Part shown: positions 10,471-22,231 of the stretch, in pieces | How the letters are laid out: every line of letters starts with the position of its first letter | Numbering within the stretch: the first letter of the stretch is position 1 | NCBI GenBank assembly: GCA_003184365.1 | Contig: NKYR01000132.1 | Coordinates: 1-64,000, forward strand | Source of the DNA: Evernia prunastri | Lineage: Eukaryota; Ascomycota; Lecanoromycetes; Lecanorales; Parmeliaceae | Direction of reading: 5' to 3' | DNA length: 64,000 bases | The notes under the pieces: generated by a model | Told to the model about the DNA's origin: nothing | Database searches by the model: none | What the model saw: the letters and a program-made list of their open reading frames with translations, nothing else | Program-made: the position numbers and the translations under genes

Positions 10471-10885
10471 TCGTGGTCATTGGAATGAGCATGGTGGGGA
10501 AAGAAACTCGCGAAGGACACCGAGGGTGCAAAGAACATCTCTTCGGCTGGTGTTCCAAGCAGTTGCATGCTCGATCAGATGTGCAAAAGCAGAGAATGGA
10601 GGATAAAAGGCAAGGGTTCTAGTACGAGATACCTACTCAATGAGAGCCAGAGTGCGTAGATACGCCAATATAGTATCCTCGCTCAAAGGCGTATACCTGT
10701 CATTACGTGTAATTAGCTGCCCGCTTCACTTGGTAATGCAAAGATATACACAACCAATTTGCGTGAGGAAATAAAGCAAAGAGCGAAAAACAGCCGTACT
10801 GCGGTGATGTCTTTTTAAAAGCCCGGAATACTCGATTGTCGTACGATCCGACAGGGAAATGTGAGCACTACCAAAAGACTACTCT
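10471..10885. other. Intergenic, no gene seen
   Basis: Spacer between the triple-unit locus and the second solo LTR. No gene recognised. Confidence 0.5.
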
Positions 10886-11096
10886 TGTAGAAATTGTATG
10901 GTGTGATATGACTTGATTATTTTTACTGCTTTTCTGGAGAAGGATATCCTTCTCCTTATATGGCCAATATGTCTATGTTGCCACCACATTGCCAAGTGTG
11001 AGAAATATGGATAATGTGGAAGGAATACCATGGTCCATTTCGCCATGGCGTATAGCCTCAATATGGCTCATGGCTCAAATGGCCTCAAATCCAACA
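10886..11096 (-). mobile_element. Solo LTR, copy 2 (211 bp, TSD ACTCT)
   Basis: Same LTR family as 7809-8121, nearly identical over the shared part, with TG...CA ends. It is flanked by ACTCT at 10881-10885 and 11097-11101. It lacks the 102 bp that copy 1 has between two GTTGCCACCA repeats. The 20-bp palindrome is retained at 10936-10955. Confidence 0.88.
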
Positions 11097-11350
11097 ACTC
11101 TTGCTAGGATTTGAGCTGGTCGTCGTAGTTGTACTCATAGGAGTCCAGTAGATCACTGTCCTGAGATTAGTCATCAATCACAAAAGGCGGCTCTTAATTC
11201 GCGTTTGCTAACACACTAAATTGTGCTCAACAAATGTGCTGCAGTTTCATCAACATCCACAATCAAGCTTTGTTCTTGAACACAGCCTACGAGGTCCTTG
11301 TTTCTTAAGAGTTGAACTATTTCATTCTTTCATTCGTTTCTTCGTAAGCC

Positions 11351-13735
11351 ATGCCATCCAAGCTGAAGCGAAAGCGCTCAACCTCTTCTCCGCAACCGCG
11401 TCGTGATCTTCACAAACGAGCCACAGCGAAGAATATGGCCCTGCAACATGAACGCGATATGGGGCAACTCTTCCGTCCAGTTCAATTAACCTTGGGAGCA
11501 ATTCGGATCGCAACCCAGCCAGGGCATCCAGATAGCCCTTTTCGTGTCATGATTCTGCGAGAGGGACTCGTGAGGCTCGGAAACCATATCGAGCTTCTAG
11601 CCTCCGCACAAGGAATGACTGAGTTCGACAGACAAGCTTTCTGGTAAGTCTAAACCGTGCAGTTACTTTGAAGGGTTTACTTGACTCAATCTCTACCTTT
11701 TAGGCTCTTCGTCGCGTCCCACTGGACATCTCCTGGCACCTCCGGGGAAACTCTACGTGAAATGTACGATCGCATCATTCATCATCTCCAAGCAGAAAAA
11801 GAGAAGACTCCGCAAAAGGTCGAATTAAAACCCTTTCTCAAGACTGGTCTCGGAGGATTGGCTCCAGAGGTCCGCGAAATGATCTTTACCAACTTGCTAG
11901 CCACCCCTCCTCCTTATGGTGGCCGAGACTTCCGTGCTCAGCAGGATCCTATCGTTGGCCGTTTCCCAACGTCTCTCAAAACGTTTGTTGACCTTAAGGC
12001 TTCCTATCTTCCAGTCCTGCAGACTTGTCGTCAAGTCTACCTCGAAGCCTTTCCAATCTTTTACTCACGCAAATCTTATTATCTCACCAACTCGGTACAC
12101 TTGGCAACCTTCTTGAAGTTTGACGGTTATCGGCAAGTAGGACCTGAGCGATTCCGGTTCGATGCGATTACCTCATTGTGTCTCGGGAACATTGTTGTAA
12201 ACAAGCCAATGTGGAATCCCCAGTCAATCGATCGACTCATGGCACGATTTCCTGGCTTGGATCGGGTAGCGCTTGAAGCTGAACAGTCTACTAAATTAGA
12301 TTCAAAGCTTTGGATTGCAGACCTGGGGAAGATGGATAGTCTCCGCAAAATCTGTCTCTGCATGCGTGTTGGTGATGAGTGGGAATACCTTCGGTTCTTG
12401 TTCCAAATAAGCGGGCTGGGGCGCGGGATGATTGACTTTGTGGATAATGTTCATTGGATCATTCATTCGCAGAACTCAATAGGAGACGATTGGAACCTTC
12501 AGTACTCTGCCTTTCCCAATGAATTCTACAAAAGGGGGAAACACTTTGAAGAACTGAGTTTTCATGACGTCGAGATCCAAGGAGAGGTTCTAAACATTGA
12601 GTCCCGCGCCTCAGACTTGGTACAAGGAGATGAACGTTGGGTTGAGGTCGAGATTGGATTGCGCAACTATGAAGATAGACCACCAGTGCGGCAACGTGGA
12701 CCCGATGTCACACAGAATCAAGCAACAGATAATCAGCAAGAACTACCAGGCCGAGAGAATGTTGATGCTCCGGAAGATGATGGATCAGGTCTGGGATCTG
12801 AGGACCTCCTAGGACCGATGGACTCGGACGAAGATAGCACATCAACGGACAATGAGCCAGATCAAGGATCAGATGACCTGGAAGGACAACCAATCGTGGA
12901 AAACGCTAGAGAAGAGACGTCCGATTACCCACAAAATTGGGTAAATGGTGATAATCACAACCCTCAAGCTGAGTCTGGTACGAGCCAACAGGCAGGGATT
13001 CTACATGACCCATCCAACGAGACCTACATCGGGGGTTCAGCTGAGGCTCTGCCGGAAGAAGAACCAGAGGAGCGTCATGGTCTTCTCAGTCCAGTAACTC
13101 CGACAGTAGCTGCAGCAAATCAAAGACTGGAAGCTCTTGTAGCATCACCAGATGATAACCTCGCCTACGTCCAACAACAAACGGACTCTCATCAGATTGC
13201 GACAATGACTCCAGATGGGGGAAACAGTGATGATCTTGAAAATCGGCCAGGAGATGAGACAGAAGCAATGACGCAGCTTCCTTCATACCAGAACCGGACG
13301 GATACTCGAATGCAAACAGAGCCAGCAGCTTCCAAATATCGCAACATCCAGATTCGAACGGAACCAGGAGTGTTTGCAGAAGATTCCCAGAGCGAAACTC
13401 AAACGGCGACTACACTAAAGCCAGACCAAGGTCCAGGGTATCAAACAAAAGTACGAGATGGACCGCGAGTGTCATCCGAAGGTTTCCAAGCCTCCACAAA
13501 TTCGCAGCTACGAAATGACTTGGCGATCAAGTCGCTTCAAGAGCGCCAAATTCTACCGAGTTCGCGCAAAAAGCGTTATCTACACGGATTTGTTCGAGCG
13601 GCTGCGCTCATATTTGCATTGTCTCTGTTATATGTGGTTCTATACGCAAAGATGAAGAACACGCTAATTCAGCTGCTTGCTTTGCTCCTCTTTGTTCCAA
13701 TGTTCTTCATAGCTCATTGGTCAGAGAGCGACTAA
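11351..13735 (+). CDS. F-box-like family protein with C-terminal membrane hairpin (774 aa)
   Basis: Two exons, 11351-11643 and 11704-13735; the 60-nt intron (GTAAGT...TTTTAG) joins in frame. Residues 1-30 are basic. The family unit spans about 139-420: LKPFLKTGLGGLAPEVRE at about 139-156, TCRQVYLEAFPIFYSRKSYY after it, then the CLCMRVGDE block, a VHWIIH strand and the closing WVEVEIG strand. About 300 acidic, Gln/Ser-rich, probably disordered residues follow. The last 48 residues hold two hydrophobic helices separated by a short KMKN turn, a tail-anchor-like hairpin. This is the most complete member of the array. A membrane-anchored F-box-like protein would act at a membrane surface, which is inference. 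No catalytic motif is visible. Confidence 0.85.
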
Positions 13736-14297
13736 AGATTGGTTCTACTTTCTGCAAAAGTTAGGGATGCAATTGCAGGTCACTTTCAAGCGGAGTGTTG
13801 TTTGTACACATGTATTTAGATTCCTTGCATAAACACACTGCTGAAAAAGAGAATGATCAAACATCGGAAGTTCTTCCCTGTTCTTCCCACGTAATGTATA
13901 CAGCGTACACTTCGAGATAATGCAAACATCCTTACGGCACTAGTGGCTTGGCACGGAACACATCTGTATCCTACTTTACCTTACCTTACTCCCTCGTCCT
14001 CCTCTTCCTAGCAACAAACACCTCCTAGTCCTCCCGGGGCCATTTCAAGTATTCGTCAACGGCTATACCTGTAAGGTGCGTGACTATCTAGTGTGACGGT
14101 GTCTACGGGGCGCCTTCAACACTTCGTAATTTCTCCGGGCTTTGCAAAAAAGTCAACAACAAAGTCAGCCTTACATTCACAGCAACTATCAACACATCAG
14201 TCCTCTATGCTGACAGAACACCCATCTCTAGACTTCTTTAAAACGTTGGATTCTCTCCATGAACCCACATTAAGCTCACTCATCCTTTACCCGCAAG
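13736..14297. other. Intergenic with probable leader of the next locus
   Basis: No independent gene recognised. An open frame at 14093-14551 overlaps the next locus in another frame and is treated as spurious. Confidence 0.5.
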
Positions 14298-16048
14298 ATG
14301 GCAGCCCATCTCCCGTGGAGTTATGCCAGAGACCCAAGACACAACATTGCGGAGAACATGCATCACAGGATAAGAAAGCGTTCAGAGCCAGTCACGCCGA
14401 CAGAGCCAGCAAAAAATTTGCTCAATCGCAAACACCCCTGCACAACCACAAAGCCATTCTTGCAGACTCGCTTTGGGAGATTACCCCCAGAAATACGGCA
14501 AATGATATTCTTCGAATTACGCGCTACTCCTCCATCGTATGCTGGCCATGACTTCGCTGCCTGCTCTTCAAAGCCCAAGAGCTCTGTGAAACCTCCACAA
14601 GAATTCGTGCACATCCGAGCGTCATGGCATCAAGTCACAGGAACTTGCCGTCCAATTTATATCGAGTCGCGCCCCGTCTTCTTCGCCTCCAGATCTTACT
14701 ACGTGGCAAATGCTCAAGAGTTGAAAAGCTTCCTTCAAGAACACGAGTATCCGCCGCCGGCGCGAGCAATCTTCCGGTGGGACACCATCACCTCATTGTG
14801 TGTCAAGGGTCTTGTCAAGCGTGTCAAAAGCTATACCAAAGAGCAGATTGATAATATTCTTTCGGATCCGACCAGCCACGTTACTCGGGAACATCTTGAA
14901 TCGAGGACCTTTCAGACTTTTGAACCTGGCATTTACTTGTGCATTCGAAGCCTCGAAAACCTCAAGACAATCTGTCTGTGCATCTGCGTTGGTGAATAGA
15001 TGCTATACGTCAATTTTCTACAACAGTATACGGCTTAACCGCCATGCGTAAAGGGCTGGTGGAGTTCGTCGACGCTTCTCATTGGCTGATACGTCCACAG
15101 AATCCCGAGCACGTTTGGAGCATCCAGTACGCCTGTTTTAGCTACGCCGATTGTGGAAGGGGCGAATACAATCAGGAGATTCCATACGACAGGTGCAGGG
15201 TCGAAGAGCAAATTACTGAAATTGATTCACGGGCTCCGGGACTACAAGAAGGAGACGAACGCTATGTCGAAGTTCAAATTCAGCGCCATGTGGCGAAAAA
15301 GCGCTCTCGATCGCCATCGAGTGAAGACGGAAGCAATAGAAGGTGGGAATCAGCACTCGATTACGCCGAGGAGGACCTGTAAAACCATTACGCTCACCAG
15401 GCTCAGCTGATTTCGGAGAACAATCGTACATTGTTAGGACCCTCGGTACCGGTACCTGTCATTCCGCTCGAAGAAGAAGTCGCACGTCGATCCGTACCGC
15501 TTGAGGCCGATAATAACAACGAACTTGTCCAACTTGACGCCAAAGCATCTCATCAAGCACCAGAGAAGACACGTTCGCAGAACAGCAGTAACCGTGATGG
15601 TACAAGAAAAACAAAAGAGATGCAAGAAAGCAAAGGCAAAGAGGAAGGAGCAACAGTCAAGAAACTATCAAGTGCCAGCAAAGAACCAGTGTTAAATATC
15701 ATCCTTCCCCCAAACCCCTACACAAATGAGGAGATGCAATCATACTACGAATGGCAATGTCAGGCTGAAACGCGAAGACGAGCGCTGATCGGAATGAACT
15801 TTTACAAAGAAGGAAAGACAGCTTCAGCAGATATCAAAAACCAGAAGCGCCCCGTAAAGAAATTTCCGGCAACCAACAATACTGCAACTTTCCAAGAACA
15901 GCCCTTATCGCCAGCATCGTCAGGCCAGTCCTGGATGCCGTCCGGATCCGTCCGAATGGGCGCTCTTCTCGTTTTCTTCTTGGTCCTCGCGATCGTGGGT
16001 GGTCGTGCTGGGTTTCTGTCGAACGCAAGTGGAGACAGAGAGGGGTGA
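14298..16048 (+). pseudogene. Decayed F-box-like paralog with membrane tail
   Basis: The family unit starts near residue 50 (KPFLQTRFGRLPPEIRQ) and is open to a TAG at 14997-14999, inside the normally conserved G-E-x-x-x-Y-x-x-F-L block. Similarity to paralogs continues past it. A one-base frame change near 15030 is followed by MRKGLVEFVDASHW and the closing YVEVQI strand. A TAA at 15380-15382 then interrupts a tail that stays open in the same frame to 16048. That tail ends with a single hydrophobic helix (RMGALLVFFLVLAIVGG), matching the membrane tail of the 11351-13735 paralog. A 36-nt intron could skip the first stop, but it would be unusually short and would delete conserved residues. So this is a pseudogene of the anchored subtype. 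Confidence 0.75.
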
Positions 16049-16798
16049 AGTCAACGATGACCAGCATCTACCTCGGGGGGTGCAGCTCCTAATGGGGGTA
16101 TCTACGTGGCGCAGAATCCTGAAGAGTGGACTGGTTTATGCATAGATGCTGGGAGTCGCAGAGGTAATCAAGGCATGCGTAGTTAACCGATAGATATGCG
16201 TCTAGCACTATTAATCATGACATTGAAAAAGGTTCAATTGAGGCATAAAAACTCAGGCATGTCTGGCTTCTAAAAGATTGAAATCACACTGAGCAAACTC
16301 CCAGCCATGTTATCTACTTGAGAAAAAAACAGGGCATGAGTCTCTCTCTGACTTCTTCGATACAGCTCTCCGGACAAAAAGCTCCATCTGTATCAGCATA
16401 TGTGCATTTTCTCAAGCTGAAGAGATTGCATCAAGATCTTTTAGGTGCATTCAAATTTTGGCCCTCGCTGGCCCCCATTTAAGCCGCGGCGGCTTCCAAA
16501 TGTTCATTCCATCAAGTCGTAGATCGATAAAGAAGAATCTGGGCTCGTCAGATCTTATTTCGAGGCAGATATTGGTTCATGGAGAATCTGCTATGTTTTG
16601 TGATAAATACTACCTGTAAACGACGTTGTAGGGACCTCGTGAGAGACCTATTGTTGTAGATATAGCTCCGTACAAGCCGTATCTCTACTGAAGACCAAGA
16701 CCAGGCTAGTCCCGAGTGGGCTAGGCTGCCTTGATTAACACCTACCTTTAGCTAAGGTATCTGTACAACTTGCTTCCACCATCTGGCCTTCGTCTCCC
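16049..16798. other. Intergenic, no gene seen
   Basis: No supported frame. It includes the promoter region of the next gene. Confidence 0.5.
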
Positions 16799-17866
16799 TT
16801 GTTGCCAAAAGTCATGGTACTTCAAATCCCAGATCCTCATGCTGAGCCCCAAACATCCAACACTGCTTCAAAAAGACCAGCCGATGAAGCTAGTCCTCCT
16901 GCAGCAGAAAGTGAAATGTCTTCAGAGCAGCCCACCCAGAAACCGAGTGCCAGATTGCGATTTTGGAAACTTGCCTTTGTGAGATCGGTAACAAGGGTGA
17001 AGAAGAGATTGAGATTCCTCAGAAAAGGACAGAACATCAATACCCATGGACAACCATTCCTAACAACCAGCTTGGGGAAGCTGCCTCCGGAGATACGAGA
17101 AAAGGTCTTCTTCAACCTCCTTGAATCCCCCCCACCCCACGCTGGTCGAGAGGTCTCTGTGCCTTATCACCTTCAAGCCTCGCATCTAGCCATACTCAGT
17201 ACATGTCGCCAGCTTTACCTCGAAGCCTTTCCGGTCTTCTACGCCCGCACATCGTACTACGCAGCGGGCTCCAAAGAGTTGATACATCTCCTGGGACTCG
17301 GTTGTCCCCATCGGCCTGGCCCAGAAGGTTTCCGCCGCGACAAAATTGAAACTTTGTGTGTCAAGGATCTCGCTATCTACGAGTGTTTGTCTGAGAATCT
17401 TGATGGAAGGATCCACCCCTTTCCTCAATACTATTACGATCTCGCAAATCGCCTTTGGAACGATGAAAAGTACTGGGAGCTAGACTCAAATTTTCGGTCC
17501 GTCGTGCAGAACATGAAGCATTGGACGTCCCTCACGAAAGTTTGTCTCTGCATGCGAGCTGGCGAGGAACTGACTTACATTTCTTTCCTTACCGAAATAC
17601 CTGGCTTGGAGCGGGGAGTGATTGAATTTCTCGATGACCACAAGTGGATATTATATCTTCAGCCACGTGATTCTCAGGGCTGGAACAACCACTTAGCATG
17701 TATTCGTCATCGCTCTTTCCACATCGACCAGCATACAAACTACGAGGTCGTCCTTGAAGCTCAACTCGAAGACGAAGGAAGTATGCTGGATACTATTTCT
17801 CGAGCATCGGAGCTCAAGGACGGCGATGAGCGCTACGTGGAGGTAGAGTTGGTACGGGAAATTTAA
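16799..17866 (+). CDS. F-box-like family protein, single unit (355 aa)
   Basis: Intact single exon, with ATG at 16799 or alternatively 16814 (residue 6). The Ser/Pro-rich N-terminus is followed by a basic stretch (about 51-78) that could be a nuclear signal. The family unit then begins QPFLTTSLGKLPPEIREKVF (85-104), with TCRQLYLEAFPVFYARTSYY at 135-154. The CLCMRAGEELTYISF block, IEFLDDHKW and the final DGDERYVEVELV strand follow. It lacks the acidic linker and membrane tail of the larger paralog, so it would be soluble. It lies on the same strand as the rest of the array. The LPPEIR helix resembles the F-box-like start of many fungal hypothetical proteins. Binding partners cannot be deduced. 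Confidence 0.85.
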   Translation: MLPKVMVLQIPDPHAEPQTSNTASKRPADEASPPAAESEMSSEQPTQKPSARLRFWKLAFVRSVTRVKKRLRFLRKGQNINTHGQPFLTTSLGKLPPEIREKVFFNLLESPPPHAGREVSVPYHLQASHLAILSTCRQLYLEAFPVFYARTSYYAAGSKELIHLLGLGCPHRPGPEGFRRDKIETLCVKDLAIYECLSENLDGRIHPFPQYYYDLANRLWNDEKYWELDSNFRSVVQNMKHWTSLTKVCLCMRAGEELTYISFLTEIPGLERGVIEFLDDHKWILYLQPRDSQGWNNHLACIRHRSFHIDQHTNYEVVLEAQLEDEGSMLDTISRASELKDGDERYVEVELVREI

Positions 17867-18690
17867 GAAAGAGCGACACATGGACAGCGCTGCAGGGGAC
17901 AAGGCACGACTTACTTCCAATAAGCAAATCCCAAGGCTTGGAATTAACTCTTCGATTGCAGTTGGCAATTTTTGTTCTCGTCTATCTTCTCCACATGCGT
18001 GTAATTGGGCAGTATCACCTTACATTCCCTCCACATTGTGCTCCAAGCGAAATGCGTGCCGAGCAGGGAAGGTCTTCGGCATATCAGAGGTCTACTCATG
18101 AGTCTTGAGATATTCACTTCTACAAGATGAACACTCAATGAAACCAGCTTTTTTTAGCAGCTTCTTTCTAGTAGTGAAGTCTCCAAACATTTTCGCAGTG
18201 TGAAAGCTTGGTGGCGAACAGAATACCATTGGTGCTGATGTTGAAAATTCACGATCAAAACATAGCTTGGAGCACTTCACTCTGTCTCGTTGTGTGATGC
18301 ATGCAATTGACACAGCGAAAGCGTCACTTTCTCCGCAAAAGACCAAAATCTGAAGTGTTCCCATCTCGCATTCACCAATTAGGGGAAACTAACATTCACA
18401 GGCCATGGGCATCCTCAAGTATATAAACCCCCAATTTTCTCCCAGCCTTCTTCTCTTTCCTCCATACACATACAATCAGCACACCTTCTATGCATATCTC
18501 CATTGCATATCCATATCTATGTTATCTTGCTTACTTGCAACAACTATATAAAGCCTTCTTTGACATGATTCCATGTTGTTGAGAACGATCAGTACAGCTT
18601 TTCTCTGATCGGAATTACAAAAATATATACCCTTCAATACTCCTCATTGATCTTGCCCTGCTTACACTTCTCTGGATACTGATCGGAGCC
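17867..18690. other. Intergenic, no gene seen
   Basis: End of the F-box-like array. Only short unsupported frames; moderately AT-rich with TATATAA at about 18545. Confidence 0.5.
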
Positions 18691-18825
18691 AACGTAAATG
18701 GCTCGATGACGGTGCAGTCTCGTCACCATGTGTCGGGAGGCGGAGAGAGAGTTTAACAGTCTCGAGCAAAGGCTGTACCTCAATTCAGAACATGCGCGGG
18801 AGCTGAAAAACAGCAACCGTTTCAT
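18691..18825 (+). pseudogene. Relic of a membrane-anchored coiled-coil gene (central part)
   Basis: Translated from about 18696, a TGA replaces the Trp of the paralog, then RCSLV and a coil containing LEQRLYLNSEHARELKNSN follow. This matches the block after the second membrane segment of the minus-strand gene at 33734-35680 (LKQRLHLGSEHARELETSN). Nucleotide similarity is also clear around TTCAGAACATGCGCGGGAGCTG. The match ends near 18825. Confidence 0.7.
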
Positions 18826-19281
18826 CTCTCCATGCTCGTACGCTTACTTCAAGAAATCATTCAATCCGCTGTTAAAAGCTATATGAGCCAATTTTACGAT
18901 GAACTTCAGCTCAATTTCGAGGATCGAAAGGCCGCCAAATCCCGAGGGGAGAAAGTCAGGTCGAGTCACTGAGTTCGTGCAAGGGAACCTCGAAAGCTTT
19001 CTAGGTAAAGAGGCACCGAGCATGAGTCTTTTTGGAAGACTCCTGATCCAAGCGCGCTGCCAGGTATCATCAAATTCCAGACTACCGCAAGGGCCTTACT
19101 GGAGGAAAGGGTTGCGCAAAAGATATAGATATCATGGTGCAAAGGTGCTTCGTCACGCGGAAAGCGCTCCAAGGACTGCGTTGTCTAAAGTGGTTGCTGA
19201 TACTGTCGGTCCCGCGATCTCAGAAAGCAGGGAAAGTACGCTCAATAAAGCCATCTCAGGACAGAGCTTTTCACTGAAGAC

Positions 19282-19638
19282 ATGATGAAGAAGACGATGT
19301 TCCGTGTTACAGTCGACGGCTCGCCGTTAGGTCCAGTGCCGGTTCGCTTTTTGGAGCGCTGCAAATTTGAAACTCTCTTCTTCAGTTTGATCGAGAAGCG
19401 AGAAATTTCAGATAAGGATGCAAGAAAGGTCATTTGGATCACAACAAAATTTGCTTGGACTGGAGGAGAACTCGGGGGGAAGCAGTTTGGCCTCCGGAGA
19501 GATAAGCTACAAGACTGCATTGTTCTCTGTGACAGCGTGCGTAGAGCTCATGAGGAAGATGCCGCCGCTCGATTCAAGGGAGTATGCAACGTGGTCGTCA
19601 AATTGCATAGCGACGATAAGCATACAGAGCCTTATTGA
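19282..19638 (+). CDS. Hypothetical small protein (118 aa)
   Basis: ATG-to-stop frame with a plausible globular composition: alternating strands and helices starting FRVTVDGSPLGPVPVRFLE, a W-x-x-T-K-F-A-W-T-G segment and a C-terminal VKLHSDDK. No signal peptide, membrane segment or recognised domain. It lies between two relics of the coiled-coil family, so it could itself be a fragment, but it has no internal stop. Upstream in another frame (18899-19285) is an open stretch that could be an exon, with no clear splice junction. Confidence 0.4.
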   Translation: MMKKTMFRVTVDGSPLGPVPVRFLERCKFETLFFSLIEKREISDKDARKVIWITTKFAWTGGELGGKQFGLRRDKLQDCIVLCDSVRRAHEEDAAARFKGVCNVVVKLHSDDKHTEPY

Positions 19639-20021
19639 AGATCAGATGGCGGAGCAATTTCAACGAGGGGTAGGAAGTGGATAGAGAATATCAGCTCCCA
19701 ATGTGCGATGGGGTGAAAAGAAACAATAAGAAACGTGGTCAGGGATATGAGCAGAGGATGGACGAACGGAAGTTGGTCTCGAACGAAGAGAAGACGAGCC
19801 TGAGGCAGAACCTCGACAGGGTGAAGGCTGGGAGAAGCGGTCTGGAGTTTCAACGGGCTATGGGAACAAGAAGGGTGCGATCGGGCAGGGTCATGGTATC
19901 TTTTGCAGATTCCAACGGAGGCACAGTGTCCACAGGAGCTAGCAATGCTTGTGCAACCACGGCCTTCTTTTCTGTTGCAGAGCTCTAGAACTGAATAGCA
20001 ATGTCTGTGGTTCCTACATCG

Positions 20022-20099
20022 CAACCACAACCACCACCACCACCACCACCACCACCACCACCACAACCACAACCACCATCAACACCACTATCACCACCA
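20022..20099. repeat. (CAC)n / (CAA CCA) microsatellite
   Basis: Runs of ACC triplets with occasional A interruptions. It lies just before the decayed coiled-coil fragment and would read as poly-Thr or poly-His depending on frame. Confidence 0.9.
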
Positions 20100-20164
20100 A
20101 AGCCAATACTCAAGAGAGCAGCATCAGTCTACACTGCAGGCTACCGTTAAGACATTGGAACTAA

Positions 20165-20504
20165 ACGATCAAGGAACTAGAAGGGCTCGTCCGGGGACTA
20201 GAGGTAACTGCAGTAGCTTCTAAGGAGCTAATAGCATCCGCGGAAAGGGTATCAAAGAGCCAGATGAATGAAAGAGAGAAGCTCGAAACATCCACGGAAC
20301 GAGTATGAAAGAACCAGCTAAGCGAAAAGGAGAAGGAAATCAGCACTCTGAAAGATCGGCTTGGCGGGATCAAAGAAGGAGATCACAACGCTGATCCGTG
20401 AAGAAAATGTCAAGACAACTTCCGAGAACCCGGATAGGCAGAAGGCACAGCCACGTTTTCGAGATCTCGAGATGACTGTGAAGAGAAGAAGAGAAAGCGA
20501 ATAA
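20165..20504 (+). pseudogene. Relic of a coiled-coil gene, C-terminal part
   Basis: A heptad-like frame (IKELEGLVRGLEV, then a run rich in E, K and S) contains a TGA at 20306-20308, consistent with CGA to TGA. A frame change near 20395 leads to VKTTSENPDRQKAQPRFRDL and a tail ending at 20504. The tail matches the C-terminus of the 28849-30906 gene (PRFRDLEMTVKRR), and the similarity continues past the stop codon at nucleotide level. It is therefore a duplicated, decayed 3' end of the same family. Confidence 0.8.
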
Positions 20505-22231
20505 GCAGACGACGATTTATGAAAGTCTCCTCGAATGCCCAATCGGTGCAACAGTTTGGAGGTCGTGTGTGGTCAGTGCCGAGCTTGCGAATTATACATC
20601 ATACCCACAGATCAATCATCCGTCCAGACCTCGGCTAAGAAAATGATCAGTGTCGTTGCTGCGTACACGAGCAAAGAGGTTCCCTTAGCCGAGGTGGATG
20701 CCTACAAGGATGCAAAATTCATGTCTGACGAAGAAGGGACCTCCAATCGAAGAGGAAGAGCTCATCGAGCTTGTACAGCCTGCAAAAGGCCTGACACACA
20801 CGTCGACGCTGTTAATCCTTCTTGAAACTCGAGAAACTCTGAAAAGAAAGTAGTTCATGAAAGATACACACGAAATTCCGTTATAAATATAAAAAGAGAA
20901 AAATGAGCAAACCCGACAATCAGGTTTTCTCCATGTTGCATTTGGACACTTGACCCCATCAACACTCACTGGACATGATTGAAGCTCCCTTCGGCATCGA
21001 TTAGCTTGAATCATGCCTTCTCAAATTATGAACGTCGCCCAGAAGATGTTGAGAGAGATAATCAAGTACCGCCTGGCGACAAAGCCCGCCTGGGGAGCAC
21101 GTTGCGCATGCACAGAGCCCGAAAGGGCATACAGTCTCATGAGACGAACACATCTTCCAGGTCCGCCGTGTTTCTCAGACCTTCTAGAAACCAACGCTCC
21201 CAGCAAAGCTATCACAAGGAGGACCCTCTCGCTCTGGAAATCGGCCAGTGCCTAGGTGGAAGCCTGGGGGAAAATTCCACCGCCAGAGAAAAAGGTTGAC
21301 CAGCGAATAATCCCACGAAGCCAAGAATGAGAATCCCGAAAATTCTTCGGGAGGATTGGCCACTTGTTGCTTGCCAGTGCGGCAACACATATGGACTTCA
21401 CGTGATCCTCGACATGCGGGCATATGACCTTTCCTTTAAGCCTAGACCCTCAACAAAGCCGCAACTTCTCAAATTCTACAGGAAAGCACGTGAAACCATC
21501 AAGCTCGCCCTGCATGGCAAGATCGATGCAACGTGCGTCGAAGCTTGGTTGCTCTCGAAATTCTCTTGGCCAAAGGGCTGAATCCCTCAACTCTCAATCA
21601 ACTCAACGTCCTGGGTATAGCTTATGCTGGAAGACAGGCAGTATTGAAGTTAGCATCGACCGTGAGCTTAGTCCCTAAAGAATAATAAATCTTTTATTAA
21701 AACCTTTGAATAACTATAAATATAAGAAAGGCTTCTATACGCGATATTCCTCGTTAATATCGAATAATTAGATTATGGGGTATATTTGGTATTTTGGGGG
21801 AGCAACGTACCTTTCGTAAAAAGTACTTGGAGAATCTCTCAACCGCGTCAGTCGAACTTGGCGGCTTTGGGAAGAAAGAAAATACCAACCTCCTCATTTT
21901 CAACTTTAACACACGCAGTCGGAGAAACTTCTTTCCGGTCGACTTTTTCTGATCGTAGTCCTAGACACGCACTCTGCCTTCGACCTCTACAGACTTTTCA
22001 CCTCTATCCTTCATCCATACTTTGATTTCATCGACACAAATATCATCACATTCTCAGGTTTCGGTACACCATTGCACTCGTACATCATACACCACGTCTC
22101 GCCACGTCCGTATCCGCCAGCTCGAACGCTATCCCTCGACACTTTCCGTCTTTTTTACTCAGAAACCCTATGCCCTTTAGCTTTCATCACGACACCTACC
22201 TCTCTGTCGTCCTCCACCATCTACCATTGCA
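20505..22231. other. Intergenic with a short AT-rich block and a CT-rich leader
   Basis: No convincing gene. Frames at 20535-20825 and 20979-21680 overlap each other and have no recognisable domain. About 110 bp at 21676-21785 is clearly AT-rich and could be a mutated repeat remnant. The last 200 bp before the next ATG is CT-rich, as often seen upstream of fungal genes. Confidence 0.45.

Noticed and set aside
14990..15035. 36-nt intron that would remove the first stop of the decayed F-box-like paralog
   Set aside because: Shorter than normal fungal introns and it would delete a block conserved in every paralog.
20535..20825. 96-codon frame with several cysteines
   Set aside because: No signal peptide, no recognised domain, overlapped by antisense frames, and set among gene relics.
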